The notes: generated by a model from the letters alone, not told the origin. Positions 19,310 to 27,904 are shown, counted from the stretch's first letter. The stretch: 64,000 nucleotides of DNA from CAWBRT01 sp963819175 (GCA_963819175.1 CAWFVJ010000007.1:145556-209555); one strand, 5' to 3'. Program-made: numbers and translations.

Positions 19310-20224
19310 ATGAGTTCCCCTAACGTTGGAATCAAAATTCCCCGCGAACGTCTGCCTTACTCGGCCATTGTGGACCGTCCCAAGCGCAAGTTGCCCGGCG
19401 GGGCTCGAGTGGTGGTTTGGCCCATCGTCAACGTCGAGGACTGGGACATCAACCGGCCAATGCCGCGCGTGGTGATTCCGGCTCCCACAGGCATCTCGGT
19501 GCTGCCGGACATTGCCAACTGGGGATGGCATGAATATGGCATGCGCGTCGGCTTCTGGCGCATGAAGCAGGCGCTCGACAGCCGCGGCATACGCGCCTCT
19601 CTGTCCATCAATGGACGCGTCTGCGAGAGCTATCCTCGCGTGGCGCAAGCCGCTCTCGATGCCAAGTGGGAATTCGTGGGACACAACTACATACAGGTTC
19701 CTCTGCCCCGCGTGGAAGATCAGCCGGAGTCGATTCGCCAGACCATCGAGGCCATCGAACGCTTCACCGGATACCGTCCCAAGGGCTGGATGAGTCCGGG
19801 CTTTGCCCAGACCATGTCTACCGTCGATTACCTGGCCGCCGCCGGCATACGCTACATCTGCGATTGGGCGGTGGACGATCAGCCTTGCGACATCGCCACC
19901 GCGCACGGCCCCCTGGTGGCCATGCCGTATCCCATAGAGGTGAACGACGTTGTCCTCATGGCCGTCCAGCACCAACGCTCCGAGGTGCTGCTCGAACGCA
20001 TGCGCGACACCTTCGACCGGCTCTATGCCGAAGGCGCAGAGCAGCCTCGCGTCATGGCGATCGCCATCCATCCTTACCTCAGCGGCGTGCCCCATCGCAT
20101 CAAGTATCTCGAACAGGGGCTCGATTACATTCGCGGACACAAGGACGTGCTCTTCTGGACCGGTGAGCAACTGCTCGACTGGCACACGGCAAGCGCGGCG
20201 GCCGCCGCGAAGTTGAGGCGTTAA
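19310..20224 (+). CDS. Polysaccharide-deacetylase-fold protein, PuuE-like
   Basis: The 304-aa NodB-fold protein begins like the PuuE/allantoinase-type group (PYSAIVDRPKRKLPGGARV, then WPIVNVEDWD) and carries NWGWHEYGMRVG, GHNYIQVPL and MAIAIHPYLSGVPHR. PuuE members hydrolyse cyclic amides such as allantoin, but related cluster-encoded proteins have other substrates, so the reaction is open. There is no signal peptide. It diverges from the amidohydrolase and is 62 bp ahead of the EamA transporter gene. Confidence 0.8.
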   Translation: MSSPNVGIKIPRERLPYSAIVDRPKRKLPGGARVVVWPIVNVEDWDINRPMPRVVIPAPTGISVLPDIANWGWHEYGMRVGFWRMKQALDSRGIRASLSINGRVCESYPRVAQAALDAKWEFVGHNYIQVPLPRVEDQPESIRQTIEAIERFTGYRPKGWMSPGFAQTMSTVDYLAAAGIRYICDWAVDDQPCDIATAHGPLVAMPYPIEVNDVVLMAVQHQRSEVLLERMRDTFDRLYAEGAEQPRVMAIAIHPYLSGVPHRIKYLEQGLDYIRGHKDVLFWTGEQLLDWHTASAAAAAKLRR

Positions 20225-20244
20225 GGAGGCGTACGAGCCGCCAG

Positions 20245-20272
20245 CCGAAATCCTGAGCGGAGCGAAGGATCT
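20245..20272. repeat. Family C arm
   Basis: AAATCCTGAGCGGAGCGAAG followed by GATCTCTT. It lies directly before the EamA start codon, occupying the ribosome-site region, so the EamA gene may have lost its own leader. Confidence 0.6.
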
Positions 20273-20286
20273 CTTTACAGTCCATC

Positions 20287-21210
20287 ATGACCTCCAGCGC
20301 AACGCCTCTCAAAACGGACCAGCCTCGCGTACCGCTCTCTGTGTACGCGGGTTTGGGTGGCGCAGTCTTGATCTGGGGGGCCAACTGGGCGATGACGAAG
20401 AGCGTACTGCACGACATCTCTCCCGTGAGCTTTGTCGCCTATCGCTTCCTCACCGCGGCCCCGTTCATGGCCGCACTTACCATTCCCATGCGGCAATCGC
20501 TGCTTCCTGTACGAGGGGAGCGTCTGGCGCTGGCTCTGATCGGGATCGTGCAGATCGCCGCCAGTCAATTTTTCAGCACTGTGGGACTGCGATACGTGGC
20601 TTCGGGCCGCACCGTGGTCCTGATGTACACCATGCAGCTCTGGGCCTTGCCGCTGGCGTGGCTCATCAATCGTGAACCTATCGGTTGGCGGGCCTTGTGC
20701 GGAGGAGCGGTTGGTTTTGGGGGGCTGTTTCTTTTCTTCAACAGCCCGCCGGTGAACTGGAGCGATCCCCAAGTCGTGCTCGGCAACTGTTTCTGCGTCT
20801 GCGGTGGTCTGTTCTGGGCGCTGGGAGCCTGCCTCTACCGCCGCCGCAAGTGGCAGACGCCATTCTGGACGCAAACTTTCTGGCAGGTGCTGTGGACCGC
20901 CATCACGGTTGCGCCTCTGTTACTGGGGCCGCAGCACGCAACCAGTTGGACCGGGCCCGTCATGGCCATGATTGCCTACAACGCTATCGGCTGCACGGCG
21001 CTCTCATGGTGGTGGTGGGGCAAGGCGCTATCGGTCATGCCGGTCGCGCGCGCCGGGCAAATCGTCACCTTGGTCCCGGTGCTTGCCGTTATCATCGGCG
21101 TCCTTTGGGCAGGTGAACCGATGACCACCGGCATAGCGGTGAGTGTTGTCCTGATCTGTCTGGGCATCGTGTTGGCGCTGCGCGGCCGGCAGCCCGCGCT
21201 CGTTCGCTGA
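20287..21210 (+). CDS. EamA/DMT family transporter
   Basis: The 307-aa protein has ten predicted helices in two EamA repeats: GAVLIWGANWAMTKSVL in the first, and the second ending WAGEPMTTGIAVSVVLICLG. DMT proteins export or import small metabolites such as amino acids or nucleosides. The start ATG has no clear ribosome site because a repeat arm abuts it. It is in line with the deacetylase gene, probably the same transcript. Confidence 0.88.
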   Translation: MTSSATPLKTDQPRVPLSVYAGLGGAVLIWGANWAMTKSVLHDISPVSFVAYRFLTAAPFMAALTIPMRQSLLPVRGERLALALIGIVQIAASQFFSTVGLRYVASGRTVVLMYTMQLWALPLAWLINREPIGWRALCGGAVGFGGLFLFFNSPPVNWSDPQVVLGNCFCVCGGLFWALGACLYRRRKWQTPFWTQTFWQVLWTAITVAPLLLGPQHATSWTGPVMAMIAYNAIGCTALSWWWWGKALSVMPVARAGQIVTLVPVLAVIIGVLWAGEPMTTGIAVSVVLICLGIVLALRGRQPALVR

Positions 21211-21223
21211 CATTCTCTCGCCG

Positions 21224-21274
21224 GGTGCCCCAGGTTCCGCGCCGCGTTGTTCGGCGCTAACCTGGGGAAGTTTT
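21224..21274. repeat. Family A hairpin repeat
   Basis: GGTGCCCCAGGTTCCGCGCC...GGCGCTAACCTGGGGAAGTTTT. The extended stem CCCCAGGTT/AACCTGGGG plus a GGCGC-type inner arm is followed by TTTT. It lies between the convergent EamA and alcohol dehydrogenase genes, where it could end transcription from EamA. Confidence 0.75.
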
Positions 21275-21289
21275 CAGCGTCAGTTCCAA

Positions 21290-22354
21290 TCAGTTCGCGT
21301 GATCCAGGATGATCTTCATCCGTTCGTCCGCGTCGGAATCGAGCAGATGAATTGCCGATTCCAACTCCGATAGCCCAACCACGTGCGTCACCAGTGACTG
21401 AAGATTCAGCACCCCGCGGGCAACCAGGTCGATGGTCGCCGGAAAATCTTCGCTCTTGGCGGCGCGCGCGTTTACGATCGTCAGTTCCTTGAAGTAGAGC
21501 TGATAGAAAGGCAACTTGCCTTCGGTCACCGTGATAATGCCAAACGGCAGCAGCATTCCTCCCCTGCGAGCCATGGAAATTCCACTGGCAAGCGACGGCA
21601 GGATGCCGGTCGATTCGATGACCACGTCGGCGCCTCGACCGTCTGTAGCTTCCATCACCAAGCGTTCGGCCTCGGCTCCGCTGGCGGCTGTAATATCGGC
21701 TCCGAGCTTTTCGGCCAGGCCGCGTTTCCATGCGCTGCGCGTCACGCCGATCACCGGGTAAGCGCCGCGCGCTTTCGCCAACTGCACGTGAATCTGCCCG
21801 CTCACGCCCAGGCCCAGCACCACCACCGACTGTCCCGGGAAGATGTTGAGCATGCGCTGGCCGTGCAGGCAAGTGGTGGCAACCTGAATCGAAGGCGCCT
21901 GACGGCTGTCCACCGACTGCGGCAGAGCAAAAATCTGGCGGCGCGGCACCGCCAGATACTCCGCGAAGCCGCCGTCGCGGTCGCGTCCCAGCAGCACGCC
22001 ATTGGGACATATGCTCGTCCGGCCTGCATGGCAACAAAAACAGTTTCCGCAATAAACGCTGGGATCAATCATCACCCGGTCGCCACGGCGGATGCAGTTG
22101 TTGCCGGGGTCCCCAGCGCGCGCCTCAGTTGCGCGAGTTGGGGTGGAATCTTCGCCTTCAACCACTTCGCCGCACATCTCGTGGCCCATGATGAGCGGAT
22201 GGCGAACCGGAATGTCGCCTTTGTAGATTTTCAGGTCCGTGCCGCAGATGGCGCTGTGGGTGACTCGGACGCGAACATGGTCTTCGGCCAGCGCGGGCAG
22301 GTCGAGGTCCGCGGATTGCAGCTCCCGCGGAGCCTTCAACACCATGGCTCTCAT
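21290..22354 (-). CDS. Zinc-binding alcohol dehydrogenase carrying an in-frame repeat insertion
   Basis: This is a 354-aa medium-chain dehydrogenase. The catalytic-zinc segment is ICGTDLKIYKGD with HPLIMGHEMCGEVVEG, the structural-zinc loop is YCGNCFCCHAGRTSIC, and the NAD(P) motif is VVVLGLGVSGQIHVQLAKA. Between VVEG and CIRRGDRVMI, where the family normally has no insertion, about 18 extra residues (DSTPTRATEARAGDPGN) are encoded by a 49-bp family B hairpin repeat read in frame. The frame is open, so the enzyme may still be made; the insert falls on a surface loop near the zinc-binding domain entrance. The start at 22354 follows AGGA. The 75-bp gap to the M24 gene upstream suggests co-transcription. 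Confidence 0.9.
   Translation of the reverse strand: MRAMVLKAPRELQSADLDLPALAEDHVRVRVTHSAICGTDLKIYKGDIPVRHPLIMGHEMCGEVVEGEDSTPTRATEARAGDPGNNCIRRGDRVMIDPSVYCGNCFCCHAGRTSICPNGVLLGRDRDGGFAEYLAVPRRQIFALPQSVDSRQAPSIQVATTCLHGQRMLNIFPGQSVVVLGLGVSGQIHVQLAKARGAYPVIGVTRSAWKRGLAEKLGADITAASGAEAERLVMEATDGRGADVVIESTGILPSLASGISMARRGGMLLPFGIITVTEGKLPFYQLYFKELTIVNARAAKSEDFPATIDLVARGVLNLQSLVTHVVGLSELESAIHLLDSDADERMKIILDHAN
22100..22148. repeat. Family B hairpin repeat inside a coding sequence
   Basis: The 49-bp unit opens GTTGCCGGGGTCCCC and closes GTTGGGGTGGAA. It differs at only 5 positions from the equal-length intergenic unit at 34451-34499. It contributes the peptide STPTRATEARAGDPGN to the alcohol dehydrogenase. 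Confidence 0.88.
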
Positions 22355-22429
22355 ATCAGCTTCGTTCCTCTGACATCACGCGAAACGGCGCCGACCAGAT
22401 CATGGCCGGCGCCCCAGGTTCGCGATCAA

Positions 22430-23731
22430 CTATCTCATCGCCTCTTCCATGTGTTCCATCAGCGTGAACACGACCGGGCCGTCGGCGGTGACGAGTACGT
22501 TTTCTTCCAGCCGGGTCGTCTGCTGCAGTCCCGGATGGCCCGCGAACGTCTCGATAGCGAAGTACATGTTTTCCTTGATCTCCGCCGGGTACTTCAACGA
22601 GTACGCACGCGAGACCCACATGCCTTCATAGAGCGTGATGCCGATGCTGTGGGCAAACTGCTGCAGGGTGCAGGTGCCGTAAGTATCGTCGTCATACTCA
22701 GGGAAACAGGCGGCCACGTCCGCGGTGGTGTTGCCCGGACGCAGTTTCGCCAAGCCGGCGTACATCGAATCGTAGACTTCCCGATAGAGGTCGATTTCCT
22801 TCTGGTTCATCTTGGCGGCGCACTTGAAGCAGCGCACGAAATCGATGAAGTACCCGGAAGGCCCGACGACGTTGATGTCGACGATGATGAGATCGCCCTG
22901 GCGGATCAGCTTATCGGTCGCCCAGCGGCGGTACGGGCTGGTGTTGCCGCCCGAAGCCACGATGATGTCGTAGATGATCTCGCAGCCGCGTTCCAGCATG
23001 AATTCATGCACTTTGGCTTCGATTTCCCGCTCGCGAACGCCCGGCTTGAGCCACTCGTACTTGATCTTCCACATCGCCGCGTCGCCGATGCTGGACGCCT
23101 GCTTCAGGCATTCGATTTCGTCCTGGGTCTTGACCACGCGGGCGGAGGAAACCGCCGGCCAGCCGTCCACCAGCTTCAGCCCCGACTTCTGAAAGGCCGT
23201 CAACGACGCCATGTCGATGTTATCGATGCCGATTCTTTCCTTCTGCACTCCAGCGGCGGTGAGAACCTCGATCACGCTGGCGACCATTCTGTCCGCCATG
23301 TGCGGCACGGCTCCCTCGGCCCATTGCCAGGTGATTGCCGGCCTGATGTTGTCCTGCATCCAGGGCATGTCGATTTCGGCGCAGTGCAGGTCGGAGCCGG
23401 CCGTTTCAAACAGCACGGGCTCGCCGCCGTTGGGCAACACGCAATACCGGATGTTGATGTTGTATTTCCAATTGCCTTGATAGGAACCGGTTGCATAACG
23501 GATGTTGGCGCCGGCGAACAACACCAGCGCGCCCAGGTCGCGGGCGGTCATCTGGTCGCGGAGCCGCTGCAGGCGGTCCCGGCGCATGCGCTCGAAATCG
23601 ATCCGCTGCTGCCAATCGCAGGCAGTCTGGCTGTAAAGCCGGCGCGGGTCCCACTCGTGCGGTTTGCCAATGAATCTAGTGTCCATCTTGCGCGGCGAGA
23701 ATTCGCCAGGCTTCACAATGGTGGTTGTCAT
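22430..23731 (-). CDS. M24-fold metallohydrolase, DddP/creatinase-like
   Basis: The 433-aa protein has the pita-bread C-terminal domain: IVDINVVGPSGYFIDFVR, the His in FAHSIGITLYEG, and the Glu residues in FAIETFAG and RLEENVLVT. Its N-terminal half (FERMRRDRLQRLRDQMTARD, then ANIRYATGSYQG) is strikingly like DMSP lyase DddP and relatives. In those proteins the first metal pair reads DTD; here it reads DIN, so one expected Asp is Asn. The enzyme may therefore bind one metal or be altered in activity. The start follows AGAGGGGA; a longer in-frame extension has no support. It diverges from the molybdenum-hydroxylase operon. Confidence 0.85.
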   Translation of the reverse strand: MTTTIVKPGEFSPRKMDTRFIGKPHEWDPRRLYSQTACDWQQRIDFERMRRDRLQRLRDQMTARDLGALVLFAGANIRYATGSYQGNWKYNINIRYCVLPNGGEPVLFETAGSDLHCAEIDMPWMQDNIRPAITWQWAEGAVPHMADRMVASVIEVLTAAGVQKERIGIDNIDMASLTAFQKSGLKLVDGWPAVSSARVVKTQDEIECLKQASSIGDAAMWKIKYEWLKPGVREREIEAKVHEFMLERGCEIIYDIIVASGGNTSPYRRWATDKLIRQGDLIIVDINVVGPSGYFIDFVRCFKCAAKMNQKEIDLYREVYDSMYAGLAKLRPGNTTADVAACFPEYDDDTYGTCTLQQFAHSIGITLYEGMWVSRAYSLKYPAEIKENMYFAIETFAGHPGLQQTTRLEENVLVTADGPVVFTLMEHMEEAMR

Positions 23732-24130
23732 ATTTACTATCCCCTCTTTGGAATTCAATAATCGCGCTCTGATTTGCGATAGTTCTGCTAAAACTGAAGG
23801 TGCAAGGTACACCCGAAATACGCGTACTTCAGCCGCCCCAATTAGGCAGCCACGGCGCAGATTCGAAGATGCGACATATCCTATCACACGTGCCGTCAGT
23901 GCCGGGAGATGCGCCCAGCCGCCTTCCCCGCCCACGCGCGCAGCCGCCAGAGTCTCTGGTGCCGCGACCTCATCCGCTGGTCCGCGACCTTCCAGTGTGC
24001 GAGTCATCACCGCGGATAGTGCGGTTAATCACATATTCTTGTGTCGTCTCAAAACCACAATCAATACTGATAGCCTGTATCTCGCCCATCAGTCGGCTGC
24101 TCGATCTTCCACCCACAGGAGTGGATTGCG
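23732..24130. other. Divergent promoter region between M24 and the molybdenum-hydroxylase operon
   Basis: About 400 bp without a gene separates two divergent units. AT-richer stretches near 23740-23800 and 24030-24080 are plausible promoters for each direction. I saw no convincing palindromic operator. The antisense extension of the M24 frame through here is not supported. Confidence 0.4.
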
Positions 24131-25033
24131 ATGTTGCTCAACACCTTTGAATACCTCAAGCCAACGAGTTTGGGGGAAGCCTTAAGCGTCCTTGACGACC
24201 TTAAGGAAAAGAAAGCGCAGGTCTTGGCCGGGGGAACCGACCTGATCCCATGGCTGCGCGGCCGGATCAAGGACGTGGATTATCTCATCGACCTGGCCGA
24301 TACGGGGCTGGATCGCATCGTCTTTGACTCTGATTTGGACCAGGTCAGAATTGGCGCCATGGTGACCTTCGCCGCCCTCTCTGAGCATCCGGAGCTCCGG
24401 CTGAAATTGCCGGCCATCGCCGAAGCCGCACTCCAGGTAGGTGCCGTGCAGACTCGCAACCAGGCCACCATCGGCGGCAATCTGTGCTCGGCCGTGCCTT
24501 CTCTCGACGGCGCGCCTGCGCTGCTGGTGCTCGGCGCAATGCTTGTCTTGCAGGCGCGAGGCAAGCAGCGGCTGGTCCCTATCGAGCAATTCTTTCTTGG
24601 TCCGCGCCGCACAGTGTTGCAACCGGGCGAGGTCCTGACCGAGATCATCGTGCCCTTGCGGGAAGACCTGACGGCAAGCTTTCTGCGCATGGGCCGCCGC
24701 AAGGCGCTGACCTTGTCGATCGTGAACGCCGCCGCCGGCCTTGCCGTCAACGGGCAGCAGGTTTCGGAGGCTCGCATAGCCCTCGGGGCGGTTGCGCCCA
24801 CTCCCATCCGGGCATACAAGGCGGAACAACTTCTCCTCGGGCGCAAGCTCACTCCGGAACTATTTGCCGAAGCCGCTGCGGTCGCGGCGACGGAGATTTC
24901 TCCGATCAGCGATCTGCGCGCTTCCGCCGACTACCGGCGCCAAATCAGCGTGGTGCTGGTGCGCCGTGCTCTGGAAATTGCCCTGGCGCGACAGACGAAG
25001 ACTGCGCTTCGAGCCGCCGGCGGAGGCTTGTAA
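24131..25033 (+). CDS. Molybdenum hydroxylase FAD-binding subunit (CoxM/NdhF type)
   Basis: The 300-aa subunit passes electrons through FAD in xanthine-oxidase-family enzymes. It shows the N-terminal FAD motif QVLAGGTDLIPWLRG, the family signature QTRNQATIGGNLCSAVPSLD and the C-terminal CO dehydrogenase flavoprotein domain (ISPISDLRASADYRRQ). Length is typical. An AGGAG ribosome site precedes the ATG. The stop codon abuts the start of the iron-sulfur subunit, so the two are translated together. Confidence 0.95.
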   Translation: MLLNTFEYLKPTSLGEALSVLDDLKEKKAQVLAGGTDLIPWLRGRIKDVDYLIDLADTGLDRIVFDSDLDQVRIGAMVTFAALSEHPELRLKLPAIAEAALQVGAVQTRNQATIGGNLCSAVPSLDGAPALLVLGAMLVLQARGKQRLVPIEQFFLGPRRTVLQPGEVLTEIIVPLREDLTASFLRMGRRKALTLSIVNAAAGLAVNGQQVSEARIALGAVAPTPIRAYKAEQLLLGRKLTPELFAEAAAVAATEISPISDLRASADYRRQISVVLVRRALEIALARQTKTALRAAGGGL

Positions 25034-25532
25034 ATGAAGAAGAACATCACCCTGAAAGTGAACGGCCAACCGTATTCCCTGGAAGTCGACGCCAAAGACC
25101 TGCTGCTGCATGTCATCCGCGAGCGGATCGGGTTGACCGGCACCAAGGAAGGCTGCGGCACCGGCGAATGTGGCGCCTGCACCGTGCTGCTCGATGGCAC
25201 GCCCATCAACTCCTGCCTGTACCTTGCCATCAAGGCCGAAGGCAAGGAGATTCTCACCATCGAAGGGTCTTGGCGAACCATCTCACTTGCATCCGTTGCA
25301 GCAGGCGTTCATCGACAATGCTGCCGTCCAGTGCGGCTATTGCGCGCCCGGCATGTTGCTGTCGGCCAAGGCGCTGCTGGATAGGAATCCCGATCCCAGC
25401 GAACGCGAGATTCGCGAGGGCATTGCCGGCAACATCTGCCGCTGCACCGGTTATGTGAAGATCGTCAAAGCCGTGCAGCAGGCGGCTGCGGAACTTCAGC
25501 AGCTCGAGCACGAGGGGAGCTACCAGCAATGA
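25034..25532 (+). CDS. Molybdenum hydroxylase 2Fe-2S subunit (CoxS type), one frameshift
   Basis: This small subunit carries two 2Fe-2S clusters. The plant-type ferredoxin site is EGCGTGECGACTVLLDG and the C-terminal site is QCGYCAPGM with ICRCTGYVKI. An extra G in the GGG at 25265-25267 breaks the frame; removing it joins LTIEG to LGEPSHLHPLQQAF and gives a normal protein of about 165 aa. The gene directly follows the FAD subunit. Its stop TGA overlaps the ATG of a duplicated start sequence (ATGA at 25529). Confidence 0.93.
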
Positions 25533-25600
25533 GCAACAGCGTAATCGGAAAGAGTTTCCCCCTGTCATGCCCTCTGCAAGGGCACTGGAGAAGTTTGTAA
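25529..25600 (+). other. Duplicated start region forming a 23-codon minicistron
   Basis: The first 26 bases of the large-subunit gene (ATGAGCAACAGCGTAAT...) occur twice, at 25529 and 25600, with two mismatches. The first copy overlaps the stop of the 2Fe-2S gene (ATGA). It then runs into unrelated sequence for 23 codons (MSNSVIGKSFPLSCPLQ...) and stops at a TAA whose last A is the A of the second ATG (TAATG). Ribosomes could thus pass from one gene to the next through the minicistron. It is probably a relic of a local duplication and insertion. Confidence 0.6.
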
Positions 25601-26898
25601 TGAGCAACAGCGTAATTGGAAAAAGCTATCCCAGAAGCGACGCCGTGCTGCAAGTGACTGGCAAGTCGCAGTATGGCCAGGATGTTTTCCGTCCGGGCAT
25701 GCTGCACGCCCTGATTTTGCGCAGTCAGCACGCCCATGCCAAAGTCTTGAAGATCGATACTTCGGCGGCGGAAAAGCTCGCTGGGGTAAAGGCCGTCATC
25801 ACCCACAAGGACGTGCCGCACAACCGCTTTGGGTTCTCCCATCAGGACCAGCCGCTGTTGGTTGACGAGAAGGTTCGCCACTATGGAGATGCCGTGGCTG
25901 CCGTCGCCGCTGAGTCATGGGAGGCAGCCGAGGAAGCGCTTCGCCTTATTAAGGTGGATTACCAGCCGCTGCCCGCGGTCTTCGATCCGTTGGAAGCGAT
26001 GAAGCCGGATGCCCCCAAGATCCACGGCGAAAGCAACCAGGCGTCGCACCTCAAGATTCGCACCGGCGATGTCGAGCAGGGCTGGAAGGAATCCGATGTC
26101 ATCTTCGAGGAGCGCATGTCCACCCCGATGGTGGAGCACGCGCATATCGAGCCGCATGCCGCCTACGCCGAGATCCTGCCCTCCGGCGAACTGCTGGTCA
26201 TGACGGCCGTGCAGCGGCCGTTTCTGGTCGCCTCCGATCTGGGCAAGCTGCTGCAGATGCCGATGAACAATATCCGGGTGGTTACCACGGCGGTCGGCGG
26301 CGGCTTTGGCGGCAAAAACGAATTCAGCATGGAGCCCATCCTCGCCATCCTTGCCATGAAAACCGGCAAGCCGGTAAAGATGGTCTTCACCCGCGAGGAC
26401 GAGTTCAACGCCTCCACCGTGCGCCATCCCTATCTCCTCAAGTACAAGTCGGGGTTGAAAAAAGACGGCACCCTGGTGGCCCGGCAAGTGGAGATCGTCA
26501 GCGACAGCGGGGCTTACGTCTCCTGGGGCGAGTCCACGTTGACTAAAGCGTGCGTCCATGCCGCCGGTCCGTATCGCATCCCGCACGTTCGTATCGATGG
26601 TTACGTGGTCTACACCAACAAGCCGGTCGGGGGAGCCATGCGCGGATTCGGCGTAACCCAGCTTGGCTTCGCCTACGAAGTTCACATGGATACCCTGGCC
26701 GCCGAGCTTGGCTTGGACCCGGTGGAGTTCCGCTTGAAGAACCTGCTGGTTGACAACTGCGCCTTGCCCACCGGACAGGTGCTCGAAACCATCACCGTCT
26801 CCGAGTGCGTCAAGCGCGCCGTGGAATTGTCCGGCTGGAAAGACGAAGTCGATAAGCCCGCGGAGCTCGGTTGGGAAAGCGAGGTCAAGGCATTATGA
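25600..26898 (+). CDS. Molybdenum hydroxylase, molybdopterin-binding subunit, N-terminal part (NdhL-like)
   Basis: The 432-aa protein covers the aldehyde-oxidase hammerhead domain and the first molybdopterin-binding domain: IGKSYPRSDAVLQVTGKSQY, VVTTAVGGGFGGKNEFS and VGGAMRGFGVTQ. It ends after ELGWESEVKAL, where single-chain relatives continue. Its TGA overlaps the ATG of the next gene (ATGA at 26895). Eubacterium barkeri nicotinate dehydrogenase has a molybdopterin subunit split into two polypeptides of comparable size, so a natural split is plausible. The frame change here is -1 (or +2), unlike the +1 errors seen elsewhere in the window. Confidence 0.9.
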   Translation: MSNSVIGKSYPRSDAVLQVTGKSQYGQDVFRPGMLHALILRSQHAHAKVLKIDTSAAEKLAGVKAVITHKDVPHNRFGFSHQDQPLLVDEKVRHYGDAVAAVAAESWEAAEEALRLIKVDYQPLPAVFDPLEAMKPDAPKIHGESNQASHLKIRTGDVEQGWKESDVIFEERMSTPMVEHAHIEPHAAYAEILPSGELLVMTAVQRPFLVASDLGKLLQMPMNNIRVVTTAVGGGFGGKNEFSMEPILAILAMKTGKPVKMVFTREDEFNASTVRHPYLLKYKSGLKKDGTLVARQVEIVSDSGAYVSWGESTLTKACVHAAGPYRIPHVRIDGYVVYTNKPVGGAMRGFGVTQLGFAYEVHMDTLAAELGLDPVEFRLKNLLVDNCALPTGQVLETITVSECVKRAVELSGWKDEVDKPAELGWESEVKAL

Positions 26899-27893
26899 AG
26901 AAGCGAGGCAGAGGTATTGCCGCCATGTTTTACCCCATTGGCTTCACCTCGTACGCCAACCCGGGAACGGCTTTTCTGAAGGTCAACCAGGACGGCACCG
27001 CCAATCTGTCGATCGGCACCGCCGATGTCGGCCAGGGCTCCACTACCATCATGGCGCAGATTGCCGCCGAGGAACTGGGCATCGAGTACGACAAGGTGTC
27101 CGTCGTGACGGCCGATACCAAACTCACTCCTTTCGACCTCGGAACCGTAGCCAGCCGCGTGACCTACATTGTCGGCAACGCCGTCAAGCGAGCCGCCGCC
27201 GCGGCCCGGCAGATTCTGTTTGAAGTGGCCGCCGAGGACCTGGCCGCCAGCCCCGACGGATTGGCATCGAGCCAGGGATTCATCTACGTCGCCGGCTTTC
27301 CCGAACGAAGAATCGCCATCAGCGCCGTCGCCCAGAAAGCTTGCATGGGCAAGGGCCGTCCGCCGATGGGCGTCGGCACCTTCAATCCGGTGACGACCAT
27401 GCTGGATAAAGAGACGGGTCACGGCAAGCCCTACGGGACGTATGTCTTCGGCGCGCAGGTTGCGGAGGTCGAGGTCGACACCGAAACTGGCGAGTTCGAG
27501 GTTATCAAAATCACCGCCGTACACGATTGCGGCAAGATGATCAATCCCGCATTCGTCGAAGGACAAGTCGAAGGCGGCGTCGCCATGGGATTGGGCTTTG
27601 GGACGATGGAGGAAATGATCGTCGACGAGGGCCGCGTGCGCAATCCGCAACTCACCGATTACATCGTTCCCACCGCTTTGGATGTGCCCGAGATCGTCAC
27701 CAGCATCGTCGAGCGCCCGGAACCGACCGGCCCCTTCGGCGCCAAGGGGATTGGCGAGCCATCGCTGCTGCCGACGGCTCCCGCCATCGTCAACGCCATC
27801 CAGAACGCAGTCGGCGTGCGCATCCGTGACCTACCGGCAACGCCAGAGAAAATCCTCAAAGCCTTGCAGGAGAGGCAAGCCCAAGCCAGATAA
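26895..27893 (+). CDS. Molybdenum hydroxylase, molybdopterin-binding subunit, C-terminal part (NdhM-like)
   Basis: The 332-aa protein begins MKKRGRGIAAMFYPIGFTSY and holds the second molybdopterin domain: GTADVGQGSTTIMAQIAAEE, TVASRVTYIVGNAV, and the active-site Glu region PFGAKGIGEPSLLPTAPAI. Start and stop of the two halves overlap by four bases, allowing coupled translation. The complete enzyme would be FAD, 2Fe-2S and two molybdopterin chains, hydroxylating a carbon next to nitrogen or an aldehyde. Substrate candidates are N-heterocycles or aldehydes; sequence alone cannot decide. Confidence 0.9.
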   Translation: MKKRGRGIAAMFYPIGFTSYANPGTAFLKVNQDGTANLSIGTADVGQGSTTIMAQIAAEELGIEYDKVSVVTADTKLTPFDLGTVASRVTYIVGNAVKRAAAAARQILFEVAAEDLAASPDGLASSQGFIYVAGFPERRIAISAVAQKACMGKGRPPMGVGTFNPVTTMLDKETGHGKPYGTYVFGAQVAEVEVDTETGEFEVIKITAVHDCGKMINPAFVEGQVEGGVAMGLGFGTMEEMIVDEGRVRNPQLTDYIVPTALDVPEIVTSIVERPEPTGPFGAKGIGEPSLLPTAPAIVNAIQNAVGVRIRDLPATPEKILKALQERQAQAR

Positions 27894-27904
27894 GGCGGCG
27901 CCTC

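Noticed and set aside
21788..23761. A 657-codon plus-strand frame across the ADH and M24 genes
   Set aside because: It runs opposite two well-supported enzymes and has Arg/His-rich random composition.
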